Part shown: piece by piece, positions 1 to 14,299 of the stretch | Position numbering within the stretch: position 1 is the first letter of the stretch | How the letters are laid out: every line of letters begins with the position of its first letter | Assembly: GCA_023846275.1 (NCBI GenBank) | Contig: JAIUJO010000070.1 | Location: 1,500,501-1,564,500, forward strand | Length of the DNA: 64,000 nt | Direction of reading: 5' to 3' | Origin: Vanilla planifolia | Taxonomy: Eukaryota > Streptophyta > Magnoliopsida > Asparagales > Orchidaceae | Notes under the pieces: model-generated | What the model saw: the letters and a program-made list of their open reading frames with translations, nothing else | Told to the model about the DNA's origin: nothing | Database searches by the model: none | Program-made: the position numbers and the translations under genes

Positions 1-2552
1 GTTTGTGTGCATGTTCATGTTTGTGTGTGGGTGCATGTGTGTTTATAATTCTGTGTGTGTGTGCGTGCTTGCTTGATTATGGGTGATTTTAAGTGCAAGT
101 GTTTGCATGCATGTGGGTGTGTCTTGGAGCTTGTGTTTAAGTGTGTGTTTGCCTATCAATGTCTATGTGGATATGTGTGTGGGTCGGTATTTGTGTTCAT
201 GTGTGCGTCAATGTGTGCTGGTTTGTGTCAATGTGTGCTGTTGTGTGTGTGGATGCATACAAATGTGCTTCTATGCCTCAGTTTGCATACATGTGTGTGC
301 ACATAAGTGTGTGTGGGTGGGTGTGTGTGTGCATGTGTTTGTATATAGTTGTATTATGTTCATGTGTATGCTTGTGTGAGTGTGTAATTATTTTTTTTGT
401 ATGTGCAGGTTCATGTGCATGTGCATATACATGTGTGTGTGCATGAGTGCTTGCATATGTGTCTGGTTGAGAGTGCATGTGAATGTACATATTTGGGTGC
501 ACGTGTCTACACATTTGTGTTTGTGCATTTGTGTGTGTGTGTATTCATTTGTGGGTCTATATGTGTGCAGGTGTGTTTGTCCAGATATGTGTGTGTGAAC
601 ACATATGTGTATGTATATGTCCATGTGTGCATTTGTGTGTGTTTTTATTTGTGTATGTGCGTATGCTTGTGCATGTGCTTGTGTGCATTTGCATGTGTGT
701 GCACTGGTGTGCATGTGCATGTGTGAATGTGTGTTTGTGCAAGAGTGCACACTTGTGCATGTATGGGTGTGTGTGAGAATGCATGTGTGTAAGTACACAT
801 GTGTTCTTGCTGGTGTGTGTATGCATGCATTATTTGTGCATAGGAGTGTGTGTTCACTTGTGCAAATGCATTGTCGTGCTTCTGTTTGTTGTATGCCTAC
901 ATTTATGCATACATGTGCATGTACGTGTGTGCATTTTGCATGGGTATGTTGTGTGTGTGTGGGTGGGTGGGTGGGTGTTTGGATTGGTGTGTGAGCATGT
1001 TTGCATCTGCTCCTATGTCTGCATGTGCTTGTATACGTGTGTGTGCCTGTGCATGCATTTGTATGTGTGTGGGTTGTGTGTGTGTGTGCATGTATATGTA
1101 AATGTGTGTGTATGTATACATGCGAGTGTGTGTGTGTCTATATCTGCATTTTTTATGCATGCGTGTGGTGTGTGGAGGGGCAAGTGTGAGTCTGCATGTG
1201 TGTGTTTATGTGTGTGCATGTGTTGGTGTGTTTGTATGTGCATGTTGTGCATGTGTGTGTGTGTGTGTGCATTTGTGTGCATGCATGTCCACGCATGCAT
1301 TTGCATGTACATTGACATGTGTGTGTGTGCTTGCATCTTTGTGTGCACGCGTACAACTTTTACGTATGAGTATTTCTATGTGTATTTATGCATTCATGTA
1401 TATTTGTGTGAGTATGTGATTGTGAGCACATGTGAGTGTGTTCGAGCAAGTGTGTGGGCTTACATGCATGCACGTATGTGTGCATGGGTGCATACTTGGG
1501 TGTGCTTATGTGCATGTCCATGTGCATGTAGGTGTGCTAGTTTGTGAACCTTTGTTTGTCCATTTGAGTGTGTGCAAAGCCGTCTAAATCTATGTATGTG
1601 TGAGTGCATACGTGTGCATGTTCATGCATGTGAATGCTCATATACATGCATTATGTGTGTCTTTTTGCACTTGTGGGTATGTGACGGTGCTCATGTGTGT
1701 CTACATGTGGGCTCATGTGCATGTGTGCATGGGTAAGCATGTGTGTGTGTGTGCATTAGTTGGTGCATATATTTGTGTTCGTATGTGTGTGTGCATCTAA
1801 GCTTGCATGTGTGCGTGTATCTATGTTTGCATGCTTGCATGCAAATGTGTGTGTGTGTTTGCATATTTGTGTGTTCATGTATGTTTGTAAGCATATTAAT
1901 TTGTGTGCATGTGTGTGCATATGTGTATGTGTGCTTATGTGTTTGTATGAGTTCATGAATGTGTGCATGTGTTGGTGTTTTCATGCATGTATGTGTGTGT
2001 GTATACTTGGGTGTGTATTTGCGTGCATGTGTATACATGTACGTGTGTGTGTGTATCAGAGTGCATATGTGTATGGGCATGCATGTGTGTGCTCATGTAC
2101 ATGCATTTCTTTTATGTGTTTGTGCACTTGTATGCATGTGAGGGTGTTTGTATATGCATGTCTATGCATTTGCTTGGGTTCACATGTGTGCACGCATGAT
2201 TTCACGTGTTTGTTCATGTGTCGATGCATGTGTCTTTTTTTGCCTTGGCCATTGGGTGTGTACATGTGCATGTATGTGCATGCATGAGTGTGTTTGTATG
2301 CATGTGCATGTCTTTATATGCTTGCATGTATATATGTGTGTTTTCTTGCTAGCATTCATGTGTGTGTGTGTGGATATGTGTGTTTGTCTATATTTATGCA
2401 TATGCCTATGTGAGCATATGTGTGTGTACATGTCTATGTGTCAATGTGTTTGTTTATGTGCATGTCTATATGTGTGAGTGCCTATTTTCGTGCATGTGCA
2501 CTCGTATGCTTACTATTTGTGCGTTTGTGCATGTTTTTGTGTGTGAATGTGT

Positions 2553-2608
2553 GTGTTTTATCATGCAAGTATGAATATGTGTGTTTTATCATGCAAGTAT
2601 GAATATGT
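2553..2608 (+). repeat. Exact 28-bp tandem duplication
   Basis: Two identical adjacent 28-base copies (2,553-2,580 and 2,581-2,608), each containing ttttatcatgcaagtatgaa. Perfect identity in an otherwise degenerate array indicates a recent slippage or unequal-exchange event. Confidence 0.97.
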
Positions 2609-5600
2609 GTTTATGCTGATATGTGTACATGTGTTTGTGCTTGTGTTTGCATGTGTGTGAGTGTATATGTACATGTTTGGATGTGTGTGCATGGGCGCTT
2701 GTGCACTTATGTGTGTGTGTTTGTGTGCCTCCATGTGTGTGTGTGTTTGTATGTGTGCACATCATATGCATGTGAGTTTGTGGGTGTGTGCATGTTTGTA
2801 TGTGTTTGTGTTCATGCATGTGTCAATGTGTGAGTGTTTGTTTGTGTTTGTGCATGTGTGTATGTGCATGTGTATATATGCATGTACAAGTATGATTGTG
2901 TGTGTATGTGTTTTCTTATCTATGTTTGTGTGTATGTTAATGAGCATTTGTGTGTGTATGTGCATTTAGGGATGTGTTTATATGCATGTGTATCTATTCA
3001 TTTGCATGTGTGTGCATGTGTGTGCATGGATGCATTTGTGTGCTTATGTTAGTGTGTGTGGCTATGTGTGGGTATTTCTATGTGTGCATGTGTGTGACTC
3101 TACATGAGTGTATTTGTGTGCATGCATGTGTGTGGTGTTCATGTGTCTAAGCATGTGTGCATGTGCATGTATATTTGTGTGTGTGTGCATGTGAAAATAT
3201 GTTTGTGTGTGCATGTGTTTGTATGTCTATGTGCTTATGTGTGCATGTGCACGTGCGAGTGTGTGCACATGTGTCAATTTATGAGTGTAATAGTACATGT
3301 GCACACTTTTTTGCATGTGGCTACTGGTGGTGTTTATGGGTGCATTTTTTTGTAAGTGTGAGTGCATCCATGTGTCGATGTTTGCATGTGTGTGTGCACA
3401 TTTGTAGACACGAGTTTGTGTGTGTGTTTGTGTGCATGTGCATGCTTATGTGTACGTGTGTGCATGTGCGCGCATATGTATGTATGTGTATGTGTGTGTA
3501 TTTATGGATTTGCATGTGTGCACATGTGTGTGTGTGTGAGTGTACTTGTGTGTATGTGTTCATATGTATAGTTGTGTGATTGGATATTTGTATGTATGCG
3601 AGTGTGCGTGGCTGTGCAGGTGTGCAAGTGTATGTGCATGCAATCACAAGTGTGTGTGTTGGTGTATGCTTGTGTGTGTTTGTGTATGCACGCACGCGTG
3701 TATAGGATTATATGTATTTAAGTGTGTGTGTACTTGTGTTTGCATGTCTATGCACCTGTGCATGTGTATCTATATGCACGTGTGTGTGGGTACATGTGTG
3801 TGCAGATGTGTGTGCTAGTGCACATGCATGTGTGGGTGTACATGTGAATGTGAGTCTTTGTGTGTATGTGTGTGCATATGTATGTGCATGTGTGTGCATG
3901 TGTCTATGTGTGTATGCATATGTGTGTGTACATGAGTGTGAGTACACATGTGTGCATGTGTGTATGTGTGTGTGCTTGTGAGTGTGTGTGAACATGTAAG
4001 CATGTGAGCATGTGCCTGCACGTATGTAAGCATTCATGTTTGTATGTGTTCATCTATGAGTGTGTGCACATGTGTGTGCGCATGAATAAATGTATGTGCA
4101 TTTGTGTATACGTGTTTGTGTGTGTGTGCCAATTTGCGTAAGGGCTTGTGTGTGTATGTTTATGTGCGAGTGTGTGTACATTTTTGTATGTGTGCATTTC
4201 TACGTGCGCATGTGCGTTTGTGTGCACTCCTATGTGCGAGTGTGTGAGTTTGTATGCGTGCATATGTATGCACTTGTTTTTTTGTGTGTCTATGTTTTTG
4301 CATGTGAGTGTGCATGATTATGTGCAAGCTTGTACATATGTATGTGTGTGCATGTGTAGGTGTTCATGTGTCAGTGTGTGTATGATTTCATGTGTGCGTG
4401 TGAGTGTGCATGCATGCATGTGCATATCATTGTGTGTGCATGTTCGTGTTTTTATGTGTGTATGTGTATGTTTGTGCACTTGTATGTGTGCCTTTATTTT
4501 ACTTGTACATGTGCTTATATTTGTGCATGTGTGCATGAGTGAGGATGTATTTGTGTGTGTGTGTGGATATTAATGGGTGGTTTTAGACATGTGTGTAAGT
4601 GTGTCTATGCATGTTTGTGTTTTTGAATCCACGTGTGAGTTTGTTATATGTGTATGTGTGTACATTTGTATGCATGCATGTGTGTGCGCATGAATGTGTG
4701 CATGTGTACTTATGTGTGTGTGTGGTTGCATCTGTGTGTGCTTTTATGCATTCAATCTTGTGTGTGTGTGTGTTTTTATGTGTGTTTAGGTGTGTGTGTG
4801 CATGTGCATGTATGAGTGTTTGTGTGCACATCTATGTGCATATGAGTTGGTGCATTTGTGCATTCATGAGTGTGTGCATATCCACATGCATGTTTGTGCT
4901 TGTGTGTGTGTTGTTGTGCATATGCGTGCACACGCATGTGTGCGTGTTGATGTATGTGATTGTGTGCATGTGTATGCATGAGTGTACGTGTGTATGTGGG
5001 TGGGTGGGTATGCTTTTTTGTGTGTGTATGGGTGTGTGTATGTGTGCATGTATGTATGTTAATGTGTGCCTGTGTGAGTTGATGCATGCATGTGTACTTG
5101 TTTGCATGTATTTGTGTGTGTGTGTGTGTGTGTGTCTTTGAGTGTGTGAGTGTGGGAATGTATGTGTGCATGACTAAGTGTATGTATGAGTGTGCATATA
5201 CGTATGCATGTGTGTGTGTCTGTGTGCTTATGAGTGGGAGCATGTGCGTATGCATTTTCCAAGTGTGTATGTGCACTCACTTGTATACATGTGTGTGTGT
5301 TATGCATGTGAGTGTGTGTGTGTGTAGGTGGGCATATACGCGGGTATGTATGAGTTTGTGTGCATGCATGCTTGTGAATGTATGGTTTTGTATATGCATG
5401 CTCTTATGTATATCTATGTGTGTCTATGTGTGCATGTGTGAGTGCAAGTGTATGTGTGTGCATCTATGCACATGTGCATGGGCACATGTGTGCATATGCA
5501 TATGGTTACTTTTGCACGTGCACTTGTGTGCATGTGTGTAGCTATTTGTGCATGTGTGCAGTCATGTATGTGTGTGTGTATGTGTGAATGTGTGCATGTG

Positions 5601-8600
5601 TCTATGCATATCTATGCATGAGTACATGTGATTCGATATATTTGTCTGTGTGTGTTTGCTTTTGTATGTATGTGGGCAGGTGCATGTGTGCATGCACGTG
5701 TGTATGTGTACATGTATGTGTGTTTGTGTGTGTATACTGCATGCGACTGTTTGCATGTGTGTTTGTGTAGTTGTGGATTTGTGTTTGTGTGCATATGCCT
5801 ACAAGTTTGTGCTTGTGTTCATGTGTGTTTGTGTGTGTGTATATGTGTATGCATGTGTATTCTTATGTTTATTTGTTTTTCCTTGTGTGTCTGCATGTAT
5901 TTGTTTTGCTATCCATGTCTGTGTGTATTTGTCTACATGCATGTGAATGTATGTTTGTGTGTAGGTGTGTGTGTGTTAGTTTGTGTGTGTGTTCGTAAGA
6001 ATGTATGCGTGTGTGTCTATATACATGTGTTTGTTTGTGTAAAAATTTGCATGTACATGTGTGCACCTATATATGTGAGTGTGTGTTAATTTGTGTGTAC
6101 ATGCACAATGGTGTGTGCATTTGTTCATGTGTTCATGTGCACACGTGTGTTTATTCAAATGTGTGGGTGTATTTGCAAGTGTGCTTATGTGTGCACACAC
6201 ATGAGCACATGTGTGTGTGTTTGTGTGATCATGTACATGTGTTTGATAATGCATCTGTGTCTATGTGTGTCTACACATGTGTGTGCGTGTATGTGTTTTC
6301 GTGTGAGTGTGCCTATTTGTGCTTGTGTGTATGCATGTGAGTATCCACTTGTGTGCATGAATGTTTGCATGTGTGTGAGTTTTAGTGCATCTATTTATGT
6401 GGGTGCATGCATGCATATTTATGCATATGTGTGCATGCACATGTGCATGTGTTTGTGTTTATTTTCTTATGCTTGTGTATGTGTGCCTATGCTTGTGTGT
6501 GTGCACTCACATATGTTCATATATAATTCTATGTGTGCACATGTGAGTTTATGTGCTTATGAGCATGTGTGTTTGTGCTTATATGCTTGTGTGGGTGCTT
6601 CTTTATTTGCATATGTTTGCATGTATTTGTTTATATACATGTGTTTGTCTACATGTGTCCATGTGTGTTTACACATGTTGATTATGTGTGTTTTTTGCAT
6701 GCATGTGCGCATACATGGGCGTGTGTATGTATGTGGTCATGCATTTGTCTCGTGTGTGTTTGTGTGCATGTATGTATGTGGGTATGAGTGGTTGCATAGA
6801 TGAATGTTTGTGCATGGATATGTGCATGTGTGTGGATACGTGTGTATGTGTGTGCATGCATGTGTGTGTGTGCACATATGTGTGCAAGTTTTGTGTGTAC
6901 ATGCGTATGTACGTGGGCATACATGTGTGTGAGCATCTGTGTATGCATGGGTGTGTGTGCGTATGCCTATGAGTGAGTGCATTTGTGTGTGTGTGTGTGC
7001 ATAGGGGTGTGTATGTTTGTTCTTATGTGTATGTTTAAGCATGTATGTTCATGTTCTTTTACATGTGTGTGTGGTTTTATGTTGTTGTGTTTGTGCATAT
7101 GCGTGGGTGTGTGTTTTTGTGTGTGTGCATGTGTGCATGCAGATGTGTACATCTGTGTGTGTGCTTGCATGTGCATTTATGTATGTGTGTGTTTATGTAT
7201 GTATGTTTGTGTGGGTTTGTGTGTGAGTTTTGTGTGCATGTGTGTGTACATTTGTTTGTGTCTGTGCATGAAGGCTTTTGTATGTGTGTGTGTGTGTGTT
7301 TGTGCTATTATGTGTGTGCTCTTTTGTGTGTGTGTGTATGCATGTTTGTACATGTGTGAATTTCTATATGTGTTTGTATGTGTGTATGCACAAGCATCTT
7401 AGTAGTTATGCATGCATTTTTATGAGCACATGTGTGTATATTTATGTGTGAGTTTGTAAGTGCATAAACTTCTGCACTTGTGAGTGTGTTCTAGCATATG
7501 TGAGTGCATGTATGTCTGCTTGTGTATGTGTGTGATTTGATTTATGTGTGTGTGTACTTACATGTTGGTTTGTGTATGTTTTCATATTTTTGTATGTGTG
7601 CATGTGGGTGTGCGTGCATGTGCATGTGTGTGTGTGGGTGTGCATATGAGTGTATGTGTGAGCAAATATTTTTGTACATCCATATGCATGTGAGTGAGTG
7701 CAAGTGTGTACATGTGCATGCATGGGTACACATGTGTGCATGAATATGTGTTTTTGTGCATGTATATATGAGTGCATGTTTTTATATCTATGCCTTTAAA
7801 TGTGTGCATCTACATGTGTCTATTTATAGATGTGCACAATGTGCATGCTTGCATGCTTGTGTGTGTTTATGTGTCTATTTGGGTATGCATGTTAATTGTG
7901 CATCGGTTTGGGTAGATGTGTATACGTGTGTATATGCGTGTATGTGCATGCATGTGTGACTTTGTGTGTATGTGCGTGTACATGTTTAGGTTGGTGTGCA
8001 CATGCTTGTGTGGGTGTGTGAACATGCACGTTTATGCGTGTTTGTGTTCACGTTTATGTGTGCATACATGTGCATGTGTTTGTATGTGTTTGTGAGTGTG
8101 CATGCATGCTTGTGATTGTGGGTGTGTATATACGTGTGTGTCTCTATGAGGGTTCATATCTGTGTGTGTAAGTGTACACATGCATGTTCTTGTGTGTGTG
8201 CATGTGCATGTGTCTAAGTTTGTGTGTGTGGATATGTGCTAATGTTTGTGTGCTTATACATGTTTGAGTGTGTTCATGTGCATGCACTTGTTTGTTTGTG
8301 TTTGTGTGAGCCCATGCATGTGTTTGTGTATGCGTGCATGTGAGTGCATGGTTGCACTTGTGTTTGTATGTGTTTGCATGTGCATGTGCTCTTATGTGTG
8401 CATGTTTATATGTGTGTGCAAGTATATATGTTTTCTAGTGTATGTGTATGTGTATTTGTGGTTACATTTCCATGTGTGCATGTGTGTGTTTGTATGTGGG
8501 CATGAGTGTGTGTGGGTGTGTGTGCACCTATGTGTGTACCTATGTGTGCAAGTGTGTATGCATATAACAATGTAGATATGTAGCTTGTGTGCATGCGTGT

Positions 8601-11600
8601 GAATGTGAGCATATGTGTCCTTGCGTGAGTGCATGCATGCATGTGTACAAGTGTGTGTGGTTTAGTGTGTTTGGGTATGTGTTCATGTGTTCATGTTTGC
8701 ATGTGCATGCGCATGTGTGTGCATGTCTGTGTAAGTGCACATATGTGTTTGTGTGTGTGCATATATGTGTGTGAGTGCATTTACTTATGTAAGTGTGTGT
8801 GTGTGTGTGCATTAAAGTGTTCAAGTGCATTTGTGTATGTTTGCATATGTGTGTAGGCTTATGCATGTGAGTATGTTTGCATGCTCATGCATGTCTATTC
8901 ATGTGCATATGTGTTTGTGCGTGTGCATTTGTGTATATGTGTGTGTTTATGCATGTGCTTGTGTATCAGTATGTGTGTTTGTGTGTGAGAATATTTGTTT
9001 GTATCATGGTACCTATATGTGTTTTCATTTGTGTACTTTCATGTGCATGTCTATGCATGTGTGTGTGCACAAGTTTTAACATGTGTGTGTGTATGCATGT
9101 TTGTTTATGTTTGCATGCATGCTTGTCTGTGTTCGCATGCACATGTGTATGATTGTGTATGCATATATGTGTGCATCGACAAGGGTGCTTTTGCCTTCAT
9201 GCATGTGTGTGTGTGGATGTCTATGCATGTGTGTGTCTGCATGTTAGTGTTTGCACGTGCATTCATGTACAGAGTGTGCGTATGTGCGTGTGTGCATGTA
9301 CATGTTCATATGCATGCATATCCTTGCATGTGTGCATGTGTGTGTGCATGGGTACATGTGTATGTGTGTGTGTGTATGCTTACATGTTTACATATGTGTT
9401 TGTCTGTGGGCATCTATGCATTACTTTGTGTGTGTGTTTATGCTTGTGAGTATAAGTCTGTGTGTGTGCATATGTATGCATGGTCTTGTGTGTGTCTTTT
9501 TATGTATATGTGTAAGCATATTTGTGTTTGTTTGTGTGTGTGCGTGGGTGCATGTGTGTATGCATGGGTGTGTATTTCATATGTTTGTTCAAACACGTTC
9601 ACGTGTGTGCTTATGTGCATTCATGTTTGTGCAAGTGCATGTGAATATTCATGTTTGTCTTTATGTGTGCATTCATTTCTGTGTATGTATACATGCATAT
9701 GCATATGCATGTGATTGTGTGCTTTGGTTGTGTATGTGTTCTTGTGCGCATGTGGATGTGTCTGTGCGTGCATGTATGTGCTTGTGTGTATGGGTGCATG
9801 CATGCATGTATGCATATTTTTGTGTGATTGTGTGTGCATACATGTTTTTGTGCTTGTGTGCATGTGCATGTGTGTGTGTGTGTGTGCATGTGTGCATGTG
9901 TATATGTGTGTGTGTGCATACTCTTTTGTGTGTGCATGTGTTTACATGCATGGGTAAGAGTGTGTGGGTGAATGTGCATGTGTTTCCATGAGTGTGGGTG
10001 TGGGTGTGTGCAAGTGTGTGTGTGAGTGCATGTTTGCATGTATGTGCATGTGTTTGTGTGTTTGCGAATGCATTTGTTTGTGTGTGCATGTGTTCAAATT
10101 TGTGTGTATGTGTGCATGTATATGTGCTTGTGTGTGTTCACGTTTGCATGTGTGTGTGTGAATTCAAGCATAGATGCATGTGCATTATTTTGTGTGTTTG
10201 TATCATTTTTATATGTGTTCAAGTGTGTTTGAGCATTTATACATATGTGCATGTTTGCATGCTCATTCGTGTGCATGTGCTTGCCTTGGTGTGAGTGTGT
10301 ATGTCTATTTGTGTGTGGACTTGTGCATATGTGCTTGCTTTTGTGTACATGTATTTGTCAACATACTTGTGTGTGTATGTGTGTGCATGAGTGTTCTTGT
10401 GTGCTTTTATGTGCATGCATGTGTGTGTGTGTGTAAGTTTGTGTTTGTGTGTACATATGTGTTTGTGCCTTCATGTCTGCTTGTGCCCATGCATGTGCAT
10501 GTTTTTTTGAGTGCATGTACATATTTGTGTTATTGCATGTGCATGTGTGCAAGTGTGTGTATTTTTGTCTTCAAGTGGCATGCATACATGCATGTTTATG
10601 AATGTGTTTATGTGCATGTGTGTGTGTAGGTGCATGTTTTTGTGTGCACGTGTGTGCTGGCATGTGTGTGTGCACACATGTGCTTATGTGTGTGTGTCTG
10701 CATGTGTGCATAGGAACTCGTGTGATGTGTGCAAGTGTGCATGGCATGTGTCTATGTGTGCATGCATGTCTTTGTGCAGGTGCATGCATGGTCATGTGCG
10801 TAAGTGTTTGTGCATGTTTGTATGTTTATGTGTGAGCATGTGTATAAGTTTGCATGCGTGTGAATATTTTTGTCCATGTTTGTGTGCACGTCATTCTTTA
10901 TTCTTGTGTGTGTATATGTGTGTGCACTTGTGTTTGTGTGTGCATGTATGCATGTGTAGATTTTGTGAATGTTCAGATGTGTGTGGTTATTTGTTTGCTT
11001 GTACATGTCTATGTGTGCATGTGTGCGTGCATGTTTTTGTGTGATGTATGCACATGTGTACTTGTTTGTGTATGTGTTTATGGGTGTGGGTGTACGTAGG
11101 TCTGTGTGTGCACCTATGTATGTATGTGTGAGAGTGTGTGCATATGTGTGTATGCATATGTGCATTCTTCTGCATGTGCAAGTGTATGTTCATGTGTGTG
11201 TGCATGAGTTTGTGCGCTTAGGTGTATGTGCGAATGGGTGTGCATGTGCAATGTAAGCTTGTGCATGTGCATATGCATATTTGTGCTTGTGCATGTGCCT
11301 ATGCATGTGTATTTATGTGTGTCCCTAAGGACATTTGTGAGTGCATGTTCATAGGCTTGTGTGAGTGAAGGTGCAAGTGTGTGCATGCATGTGTGTGTGT
11401 ATTTGTGTTCATGTTTTGATGTGTGTATACGTGTGTGTGTGTAGGTGTTCTTTTGGGCAGGTGTGCATGCACACGTGTGAGCGCATGTGTGGTGTTCGTG
11501 TGACATCACGTGTGCATGTGTGCACGAGTGTATGCATGTGTTTGCCTATATGTGAGTTTGTATGCATATTTTTTTGCATGTTTTGCTTGTGTGCATGTGT

Positions 11601-12844
11601 GTCTGTAGATGGATGCATGTGAGTATCTGTACGTCCATGTTACTACTTGTGTGTGTATGCAAGTGTATTTGGTTGTGCATGTATTTGTGTGCTTATGTGC
11701 ATGTGTGCGTGAGCATGCTAGAGTATTTATGTGATTATTTTTATGCACTTTTGTGTATTTGTGTGCTTTTGTCCATGCATATGTGTGCATGTTTGCATTT
11801 GTGGTTGTGTGCATAAGGAGTATCTACATGTGTGTATGTGTTCATGCACGTGTATGTGTACACATGCTTTGGTATGCATGTGTTCAAATGCATGTGCTTC
11901 TGTATGTGGGTGTGTGCACATTAACGTTTTTGTGCTTGTGCATATGTTTGTGCATGCTCGGACATGTTTATGTGTGAGAACTTATGAGTGTGTGCATGTG
12001 AATGTGTGCATTTGTATGTGTATGTGCATGTGCACATGTGTGCACGTAGATATGTGTGTATGCATGTGTGTGTGCGTGCATATATGTGTTCTTGTATAGG
12101 TGGGAATGTGCCTGTGCATGTATATACCTTTGTAAGTATATATGTGTGTTGGTGCATGTGTGTACATGTGTGTGTTTCCATGTGTGTGTGAGTTGCCATA
12201 TGCATGCTTATGGGTACGTAAATGTGTGTGTGTCTACGAGCATGTGCATGTATGTGTGCTTGTGTGTGTGCATGTGTGTTGGCTTGTGTATGTGCATGTG
12301 CATACACATGCATGTGTTTGTAGGAGTGCGTGTATATGTCTGTGTGCAAGCGTGTGTGCATGTGCATGCAAATGTGTACGTGGTGCGTGTCTATGCATGT
12401 GCAGTTGTGCATTTGTATTTGTGGGCATTTATGATATTTATATAAGTGTAAGTGTGTATGTTTATGTGTGTACATGTATGTGTATGTAGGCACATGTTTA
12501 TACTTGTGGGTGTTTAGTTTTTGTGTGTATTTGTGTGTGTGCATGTGCGTGGTTGAGTGTGTGTGTGTTTGTGTGTATGAGCCTATGTCTACGAGTGTGC
12601 GTGTGTGTGTGTTCACATGTATGTGTGCTTGTGTGCACTTGTGAGTCAGTGCTAGATTTCATGTGTGTGTGTGTGCATGTATGTGTGTTGGCATGAGCGT
12701 GTGTATGTGTAGGTTATTTTGTGCATGTGTGAGCACAAGCAAGTGTTTGTGTGTCTGTATGTGTGTGTGTGTGTGCATGTTTGTGTAATTGTGCTTGTTT
12801 GTGTGTGTACATATATGCATGTGTGTTTGCATACATACATGTGT

Positions 12845-12896
12845 GAATTTCTATACAAACGTGCATATATGAATGTCTATACAGACATGCACGTGT
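12845..12896 (+). repeat. 26-bp imperfect tandem duplication
   Basis: Two adjacent copies begin gaatttctatacaaac (12,845) and gaatgtctatacagac (12,871). They differ at several positions, so this is an older duplication than the perfect ones elsewhere. Confidence 0.85.
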
Positions 12897-14299
12897 GCTT
12901 GTGTCTTTATGCATGTGTATTTTTGCAAGTGTGTATGTGTGTATTTTTATGTGTACAAGTGTGCATCTGTGCATATGTGTAAGTTTGTGTACATGCATGT
13001 GTGTATGTTTGCATTTATGCATGTGTGTTTGTGTTCTTATGCGTATGCATATGTGTGGTTATGAATGTGTGCATGCATTAATGTGGATGGGCACATATAT
13101 CTATTTCTATGTGTGCATGTGTGTGTGCGAGTGTGCATGTAGGTGGGTTGGTGGGTGTGGGTGCATGTGCATGTGGGCATGGGCATGTGTGTGTGTGCAC
13201 ATATGTGTACAAGAGTGTGCATGTGTTGGTGCATGCATATAGTTTTGTGTGCATGTGTGTGTTTGTGAGAGTGTGTGTGCATTTGTGTGTGCCTACGTAT
13301 TTACATTTGTGTGTGTGCATGTATATGCAAGTGTATGCATGTGCGTGTGCTTGTAAGTTTACTAGTGTGTGGTTGGGTATGTTCATGTGTATGTGTCTGC
13401 TTATGCATGTGTGAGTGTGGGTGCACATGTATGTGTACATGTGTGTGTGCATAAGTGTTTGTGAGTATGTGGATGTGGGCATGTATGATTGTAGGTGTGT
13501 GTACATGCATGTGTGGCCATGTATTTGCATGTGTGTGTGTGTGCATGTGCACGTGTGTGCATACAAGCATGTGCGTTTTTTTGTGTGTGCATGTGTGTTG
13601 TTTATTAGTGTACATATTCATTTGTATTTGTGTGCATGTGTGTGTGTGGTTGTGTGTGGCTCTATGCATATGCATGTGCATTTGTATGTGCATGCTTGTG
13701 TGCTTGTGTGTTTGTGTATGCTTGTGTATATGTGTGTCATCTATTAATGTATATGCATGCCTATACAAGTGTATGTGATTGTGCATGTGTGTACACAATC
13801 AAGTGTATGTGCATGCATGAGTATGCTTGTATGAGTGTTTGTGTTTGTGTGTACGAATCCATGTGTGTGTGTGTGTGAATGTTTGTGCACATGTGTTTAT
13901 GTTTGCCTTTGTTTGTGTATATTTGTGTGAGTGTAAGTACATTTGTGTGTTTGTGTTTAATTGTGTAAGTTCTTCATTTGTTCATGTGTGTTTATGTCTG
14001 TATGCATTGTGCATGTGTGTGTATGTGTGTGTGCATGTGTTCATATGTATGCATAGGTATGTTTGTGCATCTATGTGTTGTTATTATGTGTGTGTGTGTG
14101 TATGTGTACTAGTGTGTTTTTGGTTGCATGCACATGTGCTTATATGAATGCATTTATTTATATGTGTGTGTATGTGTGTGGATGCATGTGTGTGTGTGCG
14201 TGCACATGTTTGTGTGTGTTATTGTGTTTGTGTGTGTATCTATGTGCATGTGAGTGGGAGCATGCATGTGTTTGTGCATATTTGTGTGTATGTCATGTG

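Larger units (their letters stand above)
1..14000 (+). repeat. U0: probable diverged tail of the preceding ~27.5 kb unit
   Basis: No gene is supported here; the stretch is continuous TG-rich array. Marker words recur further on in the same order at an almost fixed spacing: 751 with 28,240, 2,962 with 30,448, 5,061 with 32,550, 7,738 with 35,224, 7,954 with 35,394, 9,313 with 36,776, and 12,641 with 40,133. The offsets are 27,489, 27,486, 27,489, 27,486, 27,440, 27,463 and 27,492. Flanking similarity is visible but much weaker than between U1 and U2, and low complexity raises the chance of false matches. The regularity of the offsets is the main argument. If true, U0 also carries the equivalent of the 28.69-33.48 kb block, near 1.2-6.0 kb. 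Confidence 0.45.

Noticed and set aside
11921..12616. Long - strand His/Thr-rich frames such as this one (231 codons), 30,681-31,373 and 41,177-41,863
   Set aside because: They are the reverse reading of the same repeat (ACACAC and CATGCA). They are compositional shadows that resemble His-rich proteins only by low complexity.
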